DNA from: Aurelia coerulea | Taxonomy: Eukaryota; Cnidaria; Scyphozoa; Semaeostomeae; Ulmaridae | NCBI GenBank assembly: GCA_039566865.1 | Contig: CM076949.1 | Location: 12,563,501-12,627,500 of the forward strand | Length of the DNA: 64,000 nt | Direction of reading: 5' to 3' | In this document: one piece after another, positions 1 through 11,224 of the stretch | How the letters are laid out: every line of letters begins with the position of its first letter | How positions within the stretch are numbered: the first letter of the stretch is position 1 | Made by a program: the position numbers and the translations under genes | The notes under the pieces: generated by a model | Databases searched by the model: none | Told to the model about the DNA's origin: nothing | The model's input: the letters and a program-made list of their open reading frames with translations, nothing else

Positions 1-835
1 CTCTACTTTGTACCGAATCTGGAGCAAATCGAATACCCTTGATTTTTTGTCATTTTTCTGTGTGGGACAAAAAATTCTGTCCCACTTTAGGGCACTCATG
101 TCAGTTTTGTGACAATTATTTGGCAAAGCGGCTATGAGACATGACATCAGCAAGTCTGAAATATACTTTGTACCAAGTATGGTCCAAATTGAATGAACAT
201 TACCTGTTGATAATTAGGAGAGTATTTTGTGCCATTTAAATCCATTTGTGCCACTTTTGTGACACGAGTTTTAAAAATGGTCTCCAGATTTAAAATCAAC
301 AGATCCAAATTGTACGTTACCGATTTTGGAGCCAATCGGGTGACTTTTATTTGTTGGCATTTTCTGTGTGGGACAAACATTATGTCCCATTTTAGGGCAC
401 TCGTGCCAATTTTGTAACAATTCTTTGGCACATCTACTATGAGAAATGACATCAGCAAGTCCAAAATATACTTTGTACCAAGTATGGTCCAAATCGGATG
501 AACATTACCTCTTCATAATCAGCAGAGCATTTTGTGACATTAAAGTGCATTTGTGCCACTTTTGTGACAACATTTTTTAAAATGGTGTCCAGATTTGAAA
601 TCAGCAGGTCCAAATTGTACTTAATACCGATTGTGGAGCCAATCGGGTGAATTTTACTCTTTACAATGTTTCTTTGTGGGACAAACATTCTGTCCCATTT
701 TAGGGCACTCGTGCCAGTTTTGTAACAATTCTTTGGCACATCTGCTATGAGACATGACATCAGCAAGTCCAAAATATACTTTGTACCAAGTATGGTCCAA
801 ATCTGATGAACATTACCTCTTTTTTTTATATTCAT
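1..835. repeat. ~307-bp satellite, array A (runs off the left edge)
   Basis: The motif ATGACATCAGCAAGTC recurs near 141, 446 and 754, a period of 305-308 bp. The surrounding text (TTTGTACCAAGTATGGTCC, TGTGCCACTTTTGTGAC, GGGACAAACATT) repeats with it. A second array of the same unit lies at 24715-25475. Short open frames on either strand come from the repeat and are not genes. Confidence 0.9.
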
Positions 836-1326
836 TAAATGCTACATTACATGTTAGCTACTATACTTCCTAATTACTATACTTCAATACAACACTACAG
901 GTACGATACCACGGGCAGCAAAAGACAATGATTACGCCCGTGGCCATTAACATAAAGACATGCAAATAAATGAGATTAAGTAAAACAACTACAACAACTA
1001 ACTAAACAACTAATTACTGACAAATACTGGGAACTGTTTCACATTTGATGTAAGGCCAGCATCGGCGCACGATACCGAATAATAGGAACCCCGGACGACA
1101 GAACAGGGCTACTGGTTTTCAATGTAATCCTTTTGAAATACTCCGATTTTGTGTGGATGAACTTTGGTTCATACATCGTTTACCGATCATCAAGTGTGAA
1201 ACAGACTTAACAAACGGGGAGCAATTAAAACACTTTGTGGCTGTGTGGCGTATAATAAAAATATGAGTTCAGCCAAACCGACCAGTTTTGTGGATAAAAT
1301 TTAAGGTCATTTCTAGTATATTCTTA
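836..1326. other. Unassigned sequence, no gene seen
   Basis: AT-rich sequence between the 307-bp satellite and a dispersed repeat. I find no convincing frame, exon, tandem repeat or inverted end here. Confidence 0.5.
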
Positions 1327-1671
1327 TTAACGCCAGCGGTTCCTGCATTATCAAGTAGATTATCAAGACAAATCAACTATGAATAAGAGGCGCTGAGTGG
1401 CAGTACTTGGGTCGTATCGACTATTTAACTTTAAATACAACAATGAAGGAATCGCAATTTCTTTTCATTAATTTGAATGCTACAAATAACTTCATTGTTC
1501 TAAAAATGGTTGACTTTCAATGAGTGGTATTTTTAGAGTCATGTTTGGTAATTCACAGTTTGAACTCTGGACTTGAAGATGAAATGGTTGATAAGATGGG
1601 GCTTTTGTTGTTTTCAACCTCTGAATTGTTACTATTAATCTGCCACCATCTTGTATGGTGGCCTTACCGCT
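1327..1671 (+). repeat. Dispersed repeat copy 1 (paired with 22286-22629)
   Basis: About 345 bp match 22286-22629 with only scattered differences, from TTAA(C/A)GCCAGCGGTTCC through the rule-like stretch ending CTTGTATGGTGG(C/T)CTTACCGC. Both copies begin at a TTAA. In the second copy that TTAA is the right target duplication of the 11.2 kb transposon. The 60-70 aa open frames inside are identical by duplication and have no recognisable domain. Confidence 0.85.
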
Positions 1672-1974
1672 ACTTCTTGACACTTTCACACACTGCTTTG
1701 ACAAGACATACACTGCCGCTGGTTTACTGACACCCCAGACACTGGACTTTGGTAGTGATTATTGTAGAACTTCACCTCCTTTTGACTTTATGATTTGCTG
1801 GTCAGGCAATTTATTTCTTCAATGGATAGCCGAGTAACAAGATTGGCGATTCTCCTGAAAGGAACTACCAACCCAGTAACATTTTAATCTACGACACGAT
1901 AATATACGACGATAATACGATAATATACGATATTGTAAAACCTATAACAACTTTCAACGATTTTTTCGATAGCT
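1672..1974. other. Unassigned; short ATACGATA-type tandem repeat at ~1893-1937
   Basis: No gene seen. Around 1893-1937 there is a short run of ATACGA/ATAATA units that folds back on itself, just before the 120-bp satellite begins. Confidence 0.4.
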
Positions 1975-3668
1975 GTCTCTTTTCTGACACCCTTCCCCGC
2001 TTGGGGATACTTTGGAGGCTTCTCCAGATATTTATAAATACACCATATATATATTCACATAACAACTTTCAATCACTTTTTGTTTTTGATTTTTGTTTTG
2101 GACGCGCTTCGCTGCTTCGCCGCTTTGGGATTTTATTTTTTCTTTCTTTTGGAGGCTTCTCCTGTTATTTATAATACACCATATATATATATATATATAT
2201 TCACCTAACAACTTTCAATCACTTTTGTTTTCGTTTTTGGACGTGCTTCGTCGCTTGGGGATTTTATTTTTTCTTTCTTTTGGAGGCTTCTCCAGATATT
2301 TATAAATACACCATATATATATTCACATATCAACTTTCAATCACTTTCTTGTTTTTGGACGCGCTTCGTCGCTTGGGGATTTTATTTTTTCTTTCTTTTG
2401 GAGGCTTCTCCAGATATTTATAAATACACCAATCACTTTTTGTTTTTTTGTTTTTGGACGCGCTTCGCCGCTTATATTCAGGCTTGTCCTGTTATTTAAA
2501 ATACACCTAACAACTTTCAATCACTTTTGTTTTCGTTTTTGGACGTGCTTCGTCGCTTGGGGATTTTATTTTTTTCTTTCTTTTGGAGGCTTCTCCAGAT
2601 ATTTATAAATACACCATATATATATTCACATATCAACTTTCAATCACTTTTTGTTTTTTTGTTTTTGGACGCGCTTCGCCGCTTGGGGATTTCATTTTTT
2701 CTTTCTTTTGGAGGCTTGTCCTGTTATTTAAAATACACCATGTATATCAACATCTCAACTTTCAATCACTTTTTGTTTTTTGTTTTTGGATGCGCTTCGC
2801 CGCTTGGGGATTTTATTTTTTCTTCCTTTTGGAGGCTTCTCCTGTTATTTATAAATACACCATGTATATCAACATATCAACTTTCAATCACTTTGTTTTG
2901 TTTTTTGTTTTTGGTCGCGCTTCGCCACTTGGGGATTTTATTTTTTCTTTCTTTTGGAGGCTTCTCCTGTTATTTATAAATACACCATGTATATCAACAT
3001 ATCAACTTTCAATCACTTTTTGTTTTTTGTTTTTGGACGCGCTTCGCCGCTTGGGGATTTTATTTTTGCTTCCTTTTGGAGGCTTCTCCTGTTATTTATA
3101 AATACACTATGTATATCAACATATCAACTTTCAATCACTTTTTGTTGTTGTTTGTTTGTTTTTGTTTTTGGACGCGCTTCGCCGCTTGGGGATTTTTTGG
3201 AGGCGTCTCCTTTATTTTTAAATACACCCTGTATATCCACATCACAACTTTCAATCATTTTTTGTTTTTTATTTTTGGACGCGCTTCGCTGCTTGGGGAT
3301 TTTTTGGAGGCTTCTCCTTTTATTTTTAAATATATCATGTATATCCATATAACAACTTTCCATCACTTTTTGAGGGCTTCCTCTTTTTGGATGCGCTTCC
3401 CCGCTTGGGGATTTCTGGAGGCTTCCCCAGTTATTTATAAATACACCATATATAATCACATAAAAACTTTTCATCACTTTTTTGAGGGCTTCCTCTTTTT
3501 GGACGTGCTTTGCCGTTGCTGCTGGGGGGTTTATGGAGGCTTCTCCAGTTATTCATAATTACACATATACACCATATATACTCACATAAAAACTTTCAAG
3601 TACTCTTTTCGGACACGCTTCACTGCTGGGGGATTTTTAGGAGGCTTTTCTGGTTATTTATAACTACA
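1975..3668 (+). repeat. ~120-bp satellite array (about 14 units)
   Basis: Each unit reads roughly GGAGGCTTCTCC, a TTTATAAATACACC stretch, CAACTTTCAATCACTTTTTG, then a GACGCGCTTCGCCGCTTGG core. Units are 110-126 bp and degrade towards the right, where the core becomes TTTTTGAGGGCTTCC. Overlapping open frames of 70-172 codons are repeat artefacts: the same peptide recurs in shifted frames. The array resumes in the same orientation at 9667-9740, beyond the inserted 6 kb element. Confidence 0.9.
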
Positions 3669-3891
3669 CCCATGGAGCATTGCGGACACCTTTATTTTGT
3701 AGGAAATTTTGTGGGAAATTTTTATTCGATACTACTACCTTAAGTTTTCTGCGGAGGAGCATTGCTCGCGAAGCGAGCTACCTCTCCGAAGGAGCGAGCT
3801 AGCGTAGCGAGTGAGAAGATTTGAATGGGTAAGTAACTAAGTGGTTTTCCATAACAGCGCTTTCGTACGATGCGCGTCACAAACAAATGAC
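3669..3891 (+). repeat. Left terminal inverted repeat of the 6 kb element
   Basis: Pairs with 9461-9666. Positions 3748-3812 contain three GC-rich mini-hairpins (CTCGCGAAGCGAG, CTCTCCGAAGGAG and a GCGTAGCGAG stem), conserved in the other arm. A 60-80 codon frame read across this arm occurs in both copies only because the arms are duplicates. Confidence 0.85.
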
Positions 3892-3897
3892 CATATA

Positions 3898-4115
3898 AGG
3901 ATTCTGCCATGCCACGAACTTTGCGAATTTTCGCAAAAAATATTGTGCTACGGGGGAAACCGGGAAGCAAGAAGCTGTGGTGCTTCAAGAGCGGGAAAAT
4001 CTGAATTGTGAATTCGGCAAGCTACGAGCTGAAGAAAGGACTGCACTGAAGATTCAATTTGAGGGAATGGGTGCTGATATGTGTTTTATAGTCATGGATT
4101 CGAAGCGTGGTTGCA
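3898..4115 (+). pseudogene. Possible exon remnant inside the 6 kb element
   Basis: From about 3924 one frame stays open to 4116 and reads as charged, helix-like protein (for example KQEAVVLQERENLNCEFGK), ending in CGTGGTTGCAG followed by GTATTTG, a plausible splice donor. I do not recognise the family. The position just inside the left inverted end would suit the first exon of an element-encoded protein. No clear start codon in this frame or matching downstream exon was found, so this is a weak call. Confidence 0.25.
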
Positions 4116-5560
4116 GGTATTTGAAACGTTTCATTTCTTTAATCTCCTAATTCTGTAAAGACGTCCATCAAACATCCTTATTATTTGTTTGATGCTTTAT
4201 TTTTGTTCTCAATGAAGTTAGGCCTAGACTAGCCTAGGCCCACTTACTTTTTTGGCGCCACTCTGAAGTTTAGTCTTGACAACAGACTTTGGTATATATA
4301 CAGACACTATGCAGATATTTAGCTATGAATTTGATAAAAAGGCCAGGCCAGCTTGGCTGGGGTTGCTGTGTGAAACTGGTCACGACCAGTGAAGCAAGCC
4401 GCTCATAACAAACTTTAATAAAGCTCCACTTTGCTGCACATTTGTAAATCTGATAGTGCCTGAATTCAACATTCCCAATCCATCAAGGATTGATGAAATA
4501 CTGATTTGCGAACTTTTTAAAAGTGATGAACATGCGGAAATTGAAGTCGATGAAGCATTTGACATTTACACCAACAAGGCACACAAAAAAGAGGGGTATA
4601 GCAGTGAATAAGAAAAGTTTATTTCGAGAGATGATATATGCTGTTGAGGGTTTTTGGAGATCAAACTGTGAAGAAGAGGAAGAAAAGTTGTCAATAAAGG
4701 GGAACCAAGAAAATTTATGAACTAAAACTGTCCATCTTAATTGCACGTTTTTTTTTTTTGGAAAAACAGCTCATAAGAAACTGAAGATAACTTGCAACTT
4801 GCACTCAAAAGATTTATTTACACTGAACAGTTATAGCAACTTAACTTTGCATGCGAATCATGTATTATTACTTGTTTATGAGACTTTACTCACTAATTTA
4901 GCAGACTTTTGGCAGCCCTTCAAAAAAATAGATTAACTCTGCACTTCTCGCATTTAAGAGTAACACAAACTGAAACACATTGGAATTTTTTGGAAGGAAA
5001 AGGTATCTTAAAATAAAGAGTGAGTGAACTTCCTTGTCTGAAAGAATTTGCCACATTTAGAACTCTAACCAGGACCTAACAATGCATGCTGTAATGTAGG
5101 TAGGATAAAATAGGTTGGAGGAAATGTAGACAATTTCATGAAAATCATGATTCATGTGTTTGTCCCACTTTGAAACCTCTAAGAATGTTGTGATTGTGAA
5201 GTTTGATTTAACAGTTCACAATGAATCATTTTCCAACCACCAGCATTACCCCCATTTACCCCATCACCTACCCATCTTACCCCTGCAAACCCTCATCTCA
5301 TTTTCCCAATGTTCAGCAATGTTTTTACCTGTCATTGAATTTGATCATTTATTTCCTTTTAAAAGTCACAATTGCTCCATGTTCATTGTCTCAAGAATGA
5401 ACTACCCTTCTGCAAATATCATGAAGAAGACCATAGCAGCACAATTTCTCTTTATTTTTATCATTTATGAATATAAATGATCATATAAATGATTATATAA
5501 GGCAATTCATCTGTTTTCGTAAGAACATCATCTGTGCATGTGCATACTCTTTCATTTCTT
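4116..5560. other. No gene recognised (interior of the 6 kb element)
   Basis: AT-rich sequence with short open frames only. The 5154-5480 frame has low-complexity His/Pro content and no domain. Nothing repetitive was noticed. Confidence 0.4.
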
Positions 5561-5569
5561 TCAGGTGGG

Positions 5570-6010
5570 TGTATATATTGGAATTGCAAGCAGGATAGGG
5601 TTGAAAAAAGTTGTGAATACTCCTTTGCGTGATCTTACAAATGTTCACCAAGGGGTTGATTTTCAGTTGTTGGCAGGTTGGCGGGAAAACTTGTTCTCCA
5701 AAAATAAGCAATTTAATGCCTGGCAAGCCGCATTGTCTGCTGTCTTTGTTCTGTGTCAAACAACAATGGTTTGCCACAATAATTTTGTTGTTTCCAAAGT
5801 TATAACATTCATTTCAGGTTGAGGTTGGTGACCATGATTGTTTTGTTGAAGGAGCCCCTGATAGAGTTAATAACCATTAAATATCTTTGTTTACTTGTCA
5901 GCAAAGTATCCAGTGGCAAGCTTTGTATTGGGTGTACAAATCCTGACTATGTATTTTGGAGGTGTATGACACTGGTGGTGTGCAGAGGAAGAGAGTTGTC
6001 ACTCATTTAG
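5570..6010 (+). pseudogene. Possible decayed exons inside the 6 kb element
   Basis: Several acceptor-like sites are followed by short open stretches: TTTCTTTCAG before 5564-5690, ATTTCAG near 5818 (reading VEVGDHDCFVEGAPDR) and CTTGTCAG near 5900. The peptides do not match a family I know and stops follow soon after. These may be relics of the gene that begins near 3.9 kb, or chance. Confidence 0.2.
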
Positions 6011-7766
6011 GTTCAGGGTTTCTTGATTATTATGTGTTGTTGTAAATTGTGGAGTCTTATGTTTTGAAGGGTATTCTAAGTTTTGTAAAATGTGTGCTGA
6101 GTTTGATGTTGTATTGAGACAGACTAGGCTATTCAGGCACAGATCAGATACTGTAATAATTCACAAGACCATGGTAAAGAAACCATAGGTATCTTAGGAG
6201 AGATGAGACACTAGATTGACTTGAGATATGAAATCACACACCTAATATTAATATCATATACTATTATACTATAAATATTACCATAGGACTGTGACACAAA
6301 AAGGATATTTAGGGACATGCTGCATCTGTTCCTCATTTGAACTTTGCATAACAGGCTGAAAGGTTTCTTATCCCATGGTTAAGAAAGCTCAAGTGGTTTC
6401 ATTTTTCTCCATACACAATTCAGTTCACAGCAAAAAAGAACCTATATATGGGATGCCACAAATGCTACATCAAATGACTTCAGAAACAAAGTGCAAATGA
6501 AAATTAGGAACTGCGTTTCTGCTGAGATATCTCCATGTCAAATTATTTCAACAGGACATTTGTTGAAATCTGATTATAAATCATTGAGTGTGTCTGTATG
6601 CAGCTTTGAAAGAACACTAATTGTACTTTTTATCATGAACAAGAGTAGCAAGTAGTATTAATTCCAATAAAAAGTAATTTTATCTGAATAGCTTCCTTGA
6701 ATCCAAGTAAGGTTCGTGATGTAAAAACAGTATTTCTAGGAGGGTCTTAGCAGCAATCTCAAAGGTTTGTAGTGGGTCATACTGTACCTCTGTATCCCAG
6801 CATTCTTCATGGGCTTCACCCCTGTTCAGCACCTCTCTACCTGAGCCCCTTAGTTATTAATCTAGCTCTACACTACACCACTGCCCACAAATATGCCACA
6901 TGTCCACATTGTACCAATGTTAGCCTAACCAGGGAAATTTTACCCAAAATTGATATTATTGTAAGAATATTTTGAAGCCTCAGAGCATCTGGCAGAAAAG
7001 TTGAAATTGCAAATTTCAAGCCAATTACTTCAGTTCTAAATTTCTATTCTAAATTGATGCTGAAGCATCCTATGAATTGCTACAAAACGATATACTGTAC
7101 TGTTACCAGCAAAGGACAGGTCTTCTCCTCTGTGAGGTTTAATTTCCTTTCACGTGCCGCTGGTAGATTTTTTGTTGTCTTCAATAGACAGCTTCTGTTC
7201 CCTTGAGGGTTAATGGTCATATGGTTCCATTGTATATCCCACACCAAATGCCTGAGCCTTAAATAAACGAAGGAGACTCCCAATTTTTCTATGAAAGTCA
7301 TAGAGATGCGAAAAGCATAGAAGACCGCATATGATTTCACTGAAGATATGACCACAAGGAACATTTCAAAAATTTTGAAGAATCAAATCTTGATATGTTC
7401 CTTGCAACCATCTTTAGCACAATCATCCCATGCAAAACTACTTTATTACTCCTGGCTGCAAACCCCAACCTTGCCCAAGTGTAAATGAATGACTTCTTTC
7501 AGTCACTACAAAACACATAAATGACACACATTTTCACAGTAGCAGCAACTCGTTTTTCAAAAAATCATAGTATCAAAGTAGTTTCACACAAATTCTGCTG
7601 AATACTGAAATGCTATACAAAACAAAAGTCAAAACTATGCTATGGATCAGTGGTGAACAATTTGAAGAAAAAGGGTTATCATCACCCCCCTCCCCCTCAT
7701 GTTGGCCAGAAAAGATCTGTTGTTTGAAAACAATGGTGATGAATATTCTTTCTGACTGAAACAATA
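6011..7766. other. No gene recognised (interior of the 6 kb element)
   Basis: AT-rich sequence with scattered short open frames on both strands. No splice-bounded or domain-bearing stretch was identified. Confidence 0.4.
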
Positions 7767-8185
7767 CACGTTTTTTTTATAAGAAACTTGGATCAGCATT
7801 TAGTACTAAAAGTTTCTTAATTTCTCATGAAAGTCTCAGTGTTTTAGTAGTAAAAGTTTCTTAATTAGTTTCTTATTTTTTGGGCCTAAAATTGCGATAT
7901 TGTTGGAAGTTGAGCCTTCTTCTCGAGAAAGGGCTTCCATTTTGCATTGACATTGTCATCAAGAAGAAGCCATGCACATCAAGGCAAAAATGTACCAATT
8001 TTGCAGTTAAAAGTCAAGAAAAGGCGAATTTACCTTTGTTAGAGAGACATAGAATAAGAGAGACATACAGAAATAAAGTTTTAGAGTTTCTTAACTGTTC
8101 TTGAGCGTAGTACTAGAGTTTCTTAAATTTTTGGTCATCGTAGTACTAGTTTCTTATAAACCAGTTTCTTATAAAAAAAAAAGTG
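7767..8185 (+). mobile_element. MITE family 1, copy 1 (TA-flanked, 419 bp)
   Basis: Ends are CACGTTTTTTTTATAAGAAA and an inverted TTTCTTATAAAAAAAAAAGTG, directly flanked by TA on both sides (7765-7766, 8186-8187). The full body matches the reverse complement of 20637-21057. The interior repeats GTTTCTTA several times near the right end. TA duplication and short inverted ends suggest a Tc1/mariner-mobilised non-autonomous element. It carries no gene. Confidence 0.85.
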
Positions 8186-9460
8186 TAGATATTGGCCATC
8201 AATATCTGGCAAAATGCCCACCACTGCTATGAATGTCAAATGCAGATGTTATGGATTTAATTGATACAAAAAGTCTTGCAGTAAATTGTCCACATTGAAT
8301 TATTGAATCTGAGTTGAGCTTCTTTATAAAAACTATTTTCAGTGTATAGAATCATGATTAAATGGACCTCTTCACATTTTTAGGGGCTGCAGAGGTTAAA
8401 TGGGTAGGCTGTGGGTAAAATGAGCAATATGTTAATAATTGCTGAAATGGTAGATCATGGACTGTTTGATCAACATTCAATACTTCAAGGAGGGTGGCTA
8501 TATTATACTAATGTGTGTAGCTAGAGAAAATCTGAATCAGATTATTTTGATGAGAAAAATTCGCATTTTTGCCTTGCATATTTTACCCAAACCCATCAGA
8601 CTTATGCAACAGATTTCCCGCCTATTGCAGGAGTTAAGAGGATGTGCAATCCTAGCTAATAGGCTTGTATATAAAAAGAGGAAAAAAGAAAACAGAAGGA
8701 TAGGCCCGCATGCCCATATCAGTTGCATAGCTGCCATACACCCAGCCTGTGTTAACAAGTAAACATTGATTCCTTGCTTGCGAGGACACAAGCAAGTGTT
8801 TATTCTTAGTTGATGGTGTGGCCAATTTGAATTTCAATCAGATATATTTACATCCTTCTGTTTATTGTCAATACAAGGTCCTGCATTCTCTACAACAGTA
8901 CCTACTCCTGAAATGGATAGATCAAATGCAAATAGGGCTTTATCAACAAAAGCCACATATTTCATGAAACCATGTCTTTTATTCCTCGATCCTTCGACCT
9001 TTAGTATTTGTTGTTGTTCTTCCGTTCTTCGTTGATGGTGTTTTGGGTCAAATTGGCATTGGCCTACCACAACCATATCAGCACAGTCTTCAGGCCTACT
9101 CTAACAAGCCAGCCATGCCATGTCAAGAAGAATTCGTGGTCTCAGCTTGTTCTGGCGTCTCCTTGGCTCTTTTTTTGCTTCTCCATTTGTATTCGTTTGT
9201 TCGTTGACACAAAGAAGAACGGCCTGTTCCTTGAATCGCCATCATCCTTGCGAAGCCACTCTCCGATTACTCCAAATTGTCTGTTTTTTCAAACATGTCC
9301 TTGACGGAGGAGTAAGCCGATAACAATCTGAATATTATTCCTCTCAGCTGAGCTCAGCTGCGCTTCCAGTACATAAAACTTTTGATAGAATAACCCCCTG
9401 ATTACCAGAGAACCTATTGTGAAATTCCTATTGTTACTCATCCGCCACCGCAGCAAAATT
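8186..9460. other. No gene recognised (interior of the 6 kb element)
   Basis: Short open frames only. Nothing with a recognisable domain, and no tandem repeat. Confidence 0.4.
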
Positions 9461-9666
9461 GTGACGCGCACCGTACGAAAGCGCTGTTATGGAAAACCAC
9501 TTAGTTACTTACCCATTCAAATCTTCTCGCTCGCTACGCTCGCTCGCTCCTTCGGAGAGGTAGCTCGCTTCGCGAGCAATGCTCCTCCGCAGAAAACTTA
9601 GGGTAGTAGTATCGAATAAAAATTTCCTACAAAATTTCCTACAAAATAAAGCTGTCCGCAATGCTC
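9461..9666 (-). repeat. Right terminal inverted repeat of the 6 kb element
   Basis: Reverse complement of 3669-3891, including the GC-rich triple hairpin (CTCGCTACGCTCGC, CTCCTTCGGAGAG, CTCGCTTCGCGAG). It ends at GTCCGCAATGCTCCAT, then CTACACC, then satellite in direct orientation. Confidence 0.85.
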
Positions 9667-9740
9667 CATGCTACACCATGTATAATCACAAAAAGCTTTC
9701 AATCCTTTTTTGAGAGCTTTCTAGCTTTTGGGAAGTGGCC
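9667..9740 (+). repeat. Remnant unit of the 120-bp satellite
   Basis: CTACACCATGTATAATCAC, then CTTTCAATCC and TTTTTTGAGAGCTTTC match the degenerate right-hand units of the 1975-3668 array, in the same orientation. This shows the array continued before the 6 kb element inserted. Confidence 0.75.
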
Positions 9741-9965
9741 TGGTTGAGAATATCTAGGAGGGGATATACAAAGTAACCAAAACTTACTGATGAGGCTTTG
9801 GTACAAAATCTGACTCATTTAGCTACAAATGGGGCCCATTTCCAATGTTGACGTTTGTAATTCCTAAGGATAAAGTTAACTGAAGGGTAATCGTACAATT
9901 ACAACTAACTGCGATACGACCATGTTTGGGGCAGCAACTAACCTTCCAGACTTTCTGAAAAGGCC

Positions 9966-10832
9966 AGTTGCCGTAATTTACATAAGTTAAACCCAGCTGA
10001 ACCCATCTGAATCCATCTGAACCCAGCTGAATCCATCTGAATCCATCTGAACCCAGCTGAACCCAGCTGAATCCAACTGAACCCAGCAGAGACCAACCTG
10101 ACGCAATAGAAATCCCAAGAGGTCCTGTGATTTGTATGAAGCACACAAGCAGGGAATTGGCATTTAACACTTGTTCATAATGCTAATGGCTCTGTTTGGA
10201 ATTATAGCCCTTCAGATTAACAAACACGGAAACTCAAAGGACGTTTCAGTTAAATAAATGACGAAAACAATATTGTGTACACGTGAAGGTGAAAAAGTTA
10301 GGCCTGATGATTTAGTAGGAGAGTGATATCACTGCAAAAGAAATCCATGATAATTTTTCGACAGTTTACCTACCTTCATAAAACGCAACCAGGAAAGAAA
10401 TTGCTTGAAATTTCCCGAATTTTTTTGAAGAAATCTACTCTCCAGATGTTTGGGTATTAAGGTTTGGATGCCGGCTAAAATAAGAGTCTTGGATTGGCGG
10501 AGTTATGGCCACACACAAATCGATAAGACACTTTGAACCCATAAAATGCCAAAATGAAAAACCGTCCGAGCCAATGAGATCAGAACGATTGTTATTCAGC
10601 TGTTTTCATTAACACCATAAAGCACTAACTATGCTTATCACCCGCTTCTTTTGATACATTGTTCTTGATATTTCCAAACGGAGCCATCACACCTGGCAGG
10701 GGACCTCTTGGGAATTTCTATCGAGTCAGGTTGGTCTCTGCTGGGTTCAGATGGGTTCAGATGGATTCAGCTGGGTTCAGGTGGATTCAGGTAGATTCAG
10801 GTGGGTTTAACTTATATAAATTACGGGCCAGA
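9966..10832. mobile_element. Foldback element with 10-bp minisatellite in each arm
   Basis: The left arm (9966-10132) reads CCGTAATTTACATAAGTTAA, then a run of (AACCCAGCTG / AATCCATCTG)-type 10-mers, then GAGACCAACCTGACGCAATAG and GAAATCCCAAGAGGTCCTG. The right arm (10690-10832) is its inverted copy with fewer 10-mers. The ~560-bp spacer has no gene. Frames reading WIQLGSDGFRW-like peptides are simply the 10-mer translated in rotating frames. Confidence 0.8.
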
Positions 10833-10898
10833 TGCTGCCCAATGGTTTACTACCTACAAATTAAAACAAAAGCAAAATAATAAAAGGGTAGGTAGGAT

Positions 10899-11047
10899 AG
10901 GGTTGACAAGAGGATATCAATTCTGTGTGGAAAATATCACTTCACTTTCACTGCTATAACAAACATGTGGAGCACGCCCTAATGGTGAGGAGGACTGGAA
11001 GCTAATGGGAGGCATTCGTGCGTCACCTTGTCGTTAAAATACATTTA
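10899..11047. repeat. Dispersed repeat (paired with 24221-24368)
   Basis: About 149 bp nearly identical to 24221-24368, from TTGACAAGAGGATATCAATT through GGAGGCATTCGTGCGTCACC to ATACATTTACG. In the other copy it abuts the C-terminal fragment of a LINE, so it may be that LINE's 3' untranslated region. Here the homology stops about 20 bp before the TTAA at which the 11.2 kb transposon inserted. Confidence 0.8.
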
Positions 11048-11066
11048 CGCGAGCGTAAGTGTTTCA

Positions 11067-11090
11067 TTAAAGAGCGACTGTTGACCGGCA
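11067..11090 (+). repeat. Left TSD (TTAA) and terminal inverted repeat
   Basis: TTAA at 11067-11070, then AGAGCGACTGTTGACCGGCA. The right end at 22266-22289 is the exact inverse. Confidence 0.95.
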
Positions 11091-11224
11091 AGCTTTGCGG
11101 GCGTTTGTTTATGTTTTGATCTAAAATGCGCCTTCACGTTGGCAAAACCTGCCGCACCACACTATCATTCAGACACGAGCATTGCATTCAGGGAGAGGAG
11201 GTCAGATGCAAAAAGGTGGCTGCT

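Larger units (their letters stand above)
3669..9666. mobile_element. ~6 kb element with ~220-bp terminal inverted repeats, inserted in the 120-bp satellite
   Basis: Sequence 3669-3891 (starting ATGGAGCATTGCGGAC) recurs inverted at 9461-9666 (ending GTCCGCAATGCTCCAT). The satellite on both outer sides is in the same direct orientation, as expected if the element interrupted the array. Both flanks carry CTACACC next to the ends (a duplication of at least 7 bp). Long inverted ends and a duplication of this size resemble Mutator-like or foldback elements. No transposase is recognisable inside, only possible decayed exons near 3.9-4.1 kb and 5.6-6.0 kb. A 419-bp MITE is nested at 7767-8185. Confidence 0.7.

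Noticed and set aside
1524..1730. 68-codon frame duplicated at 22483-22671
   Set aside because: Identity reflects duplication of a non-coding repeat; no domain and no conservation bias visible.
2093..3558. Open frames of 70-172 codons rich in Phe/Leu
   Set aside because: They follow the ~120-bp satellite and repeat the same peptide in shifted frames.
9823..10170. 115-codon frame with WIQLGSDGFRW repeats, beta-repeat-like
   Set aside because: A 10-bp minisatellite read in rotating frames; the inverse arm gives the same peptide.
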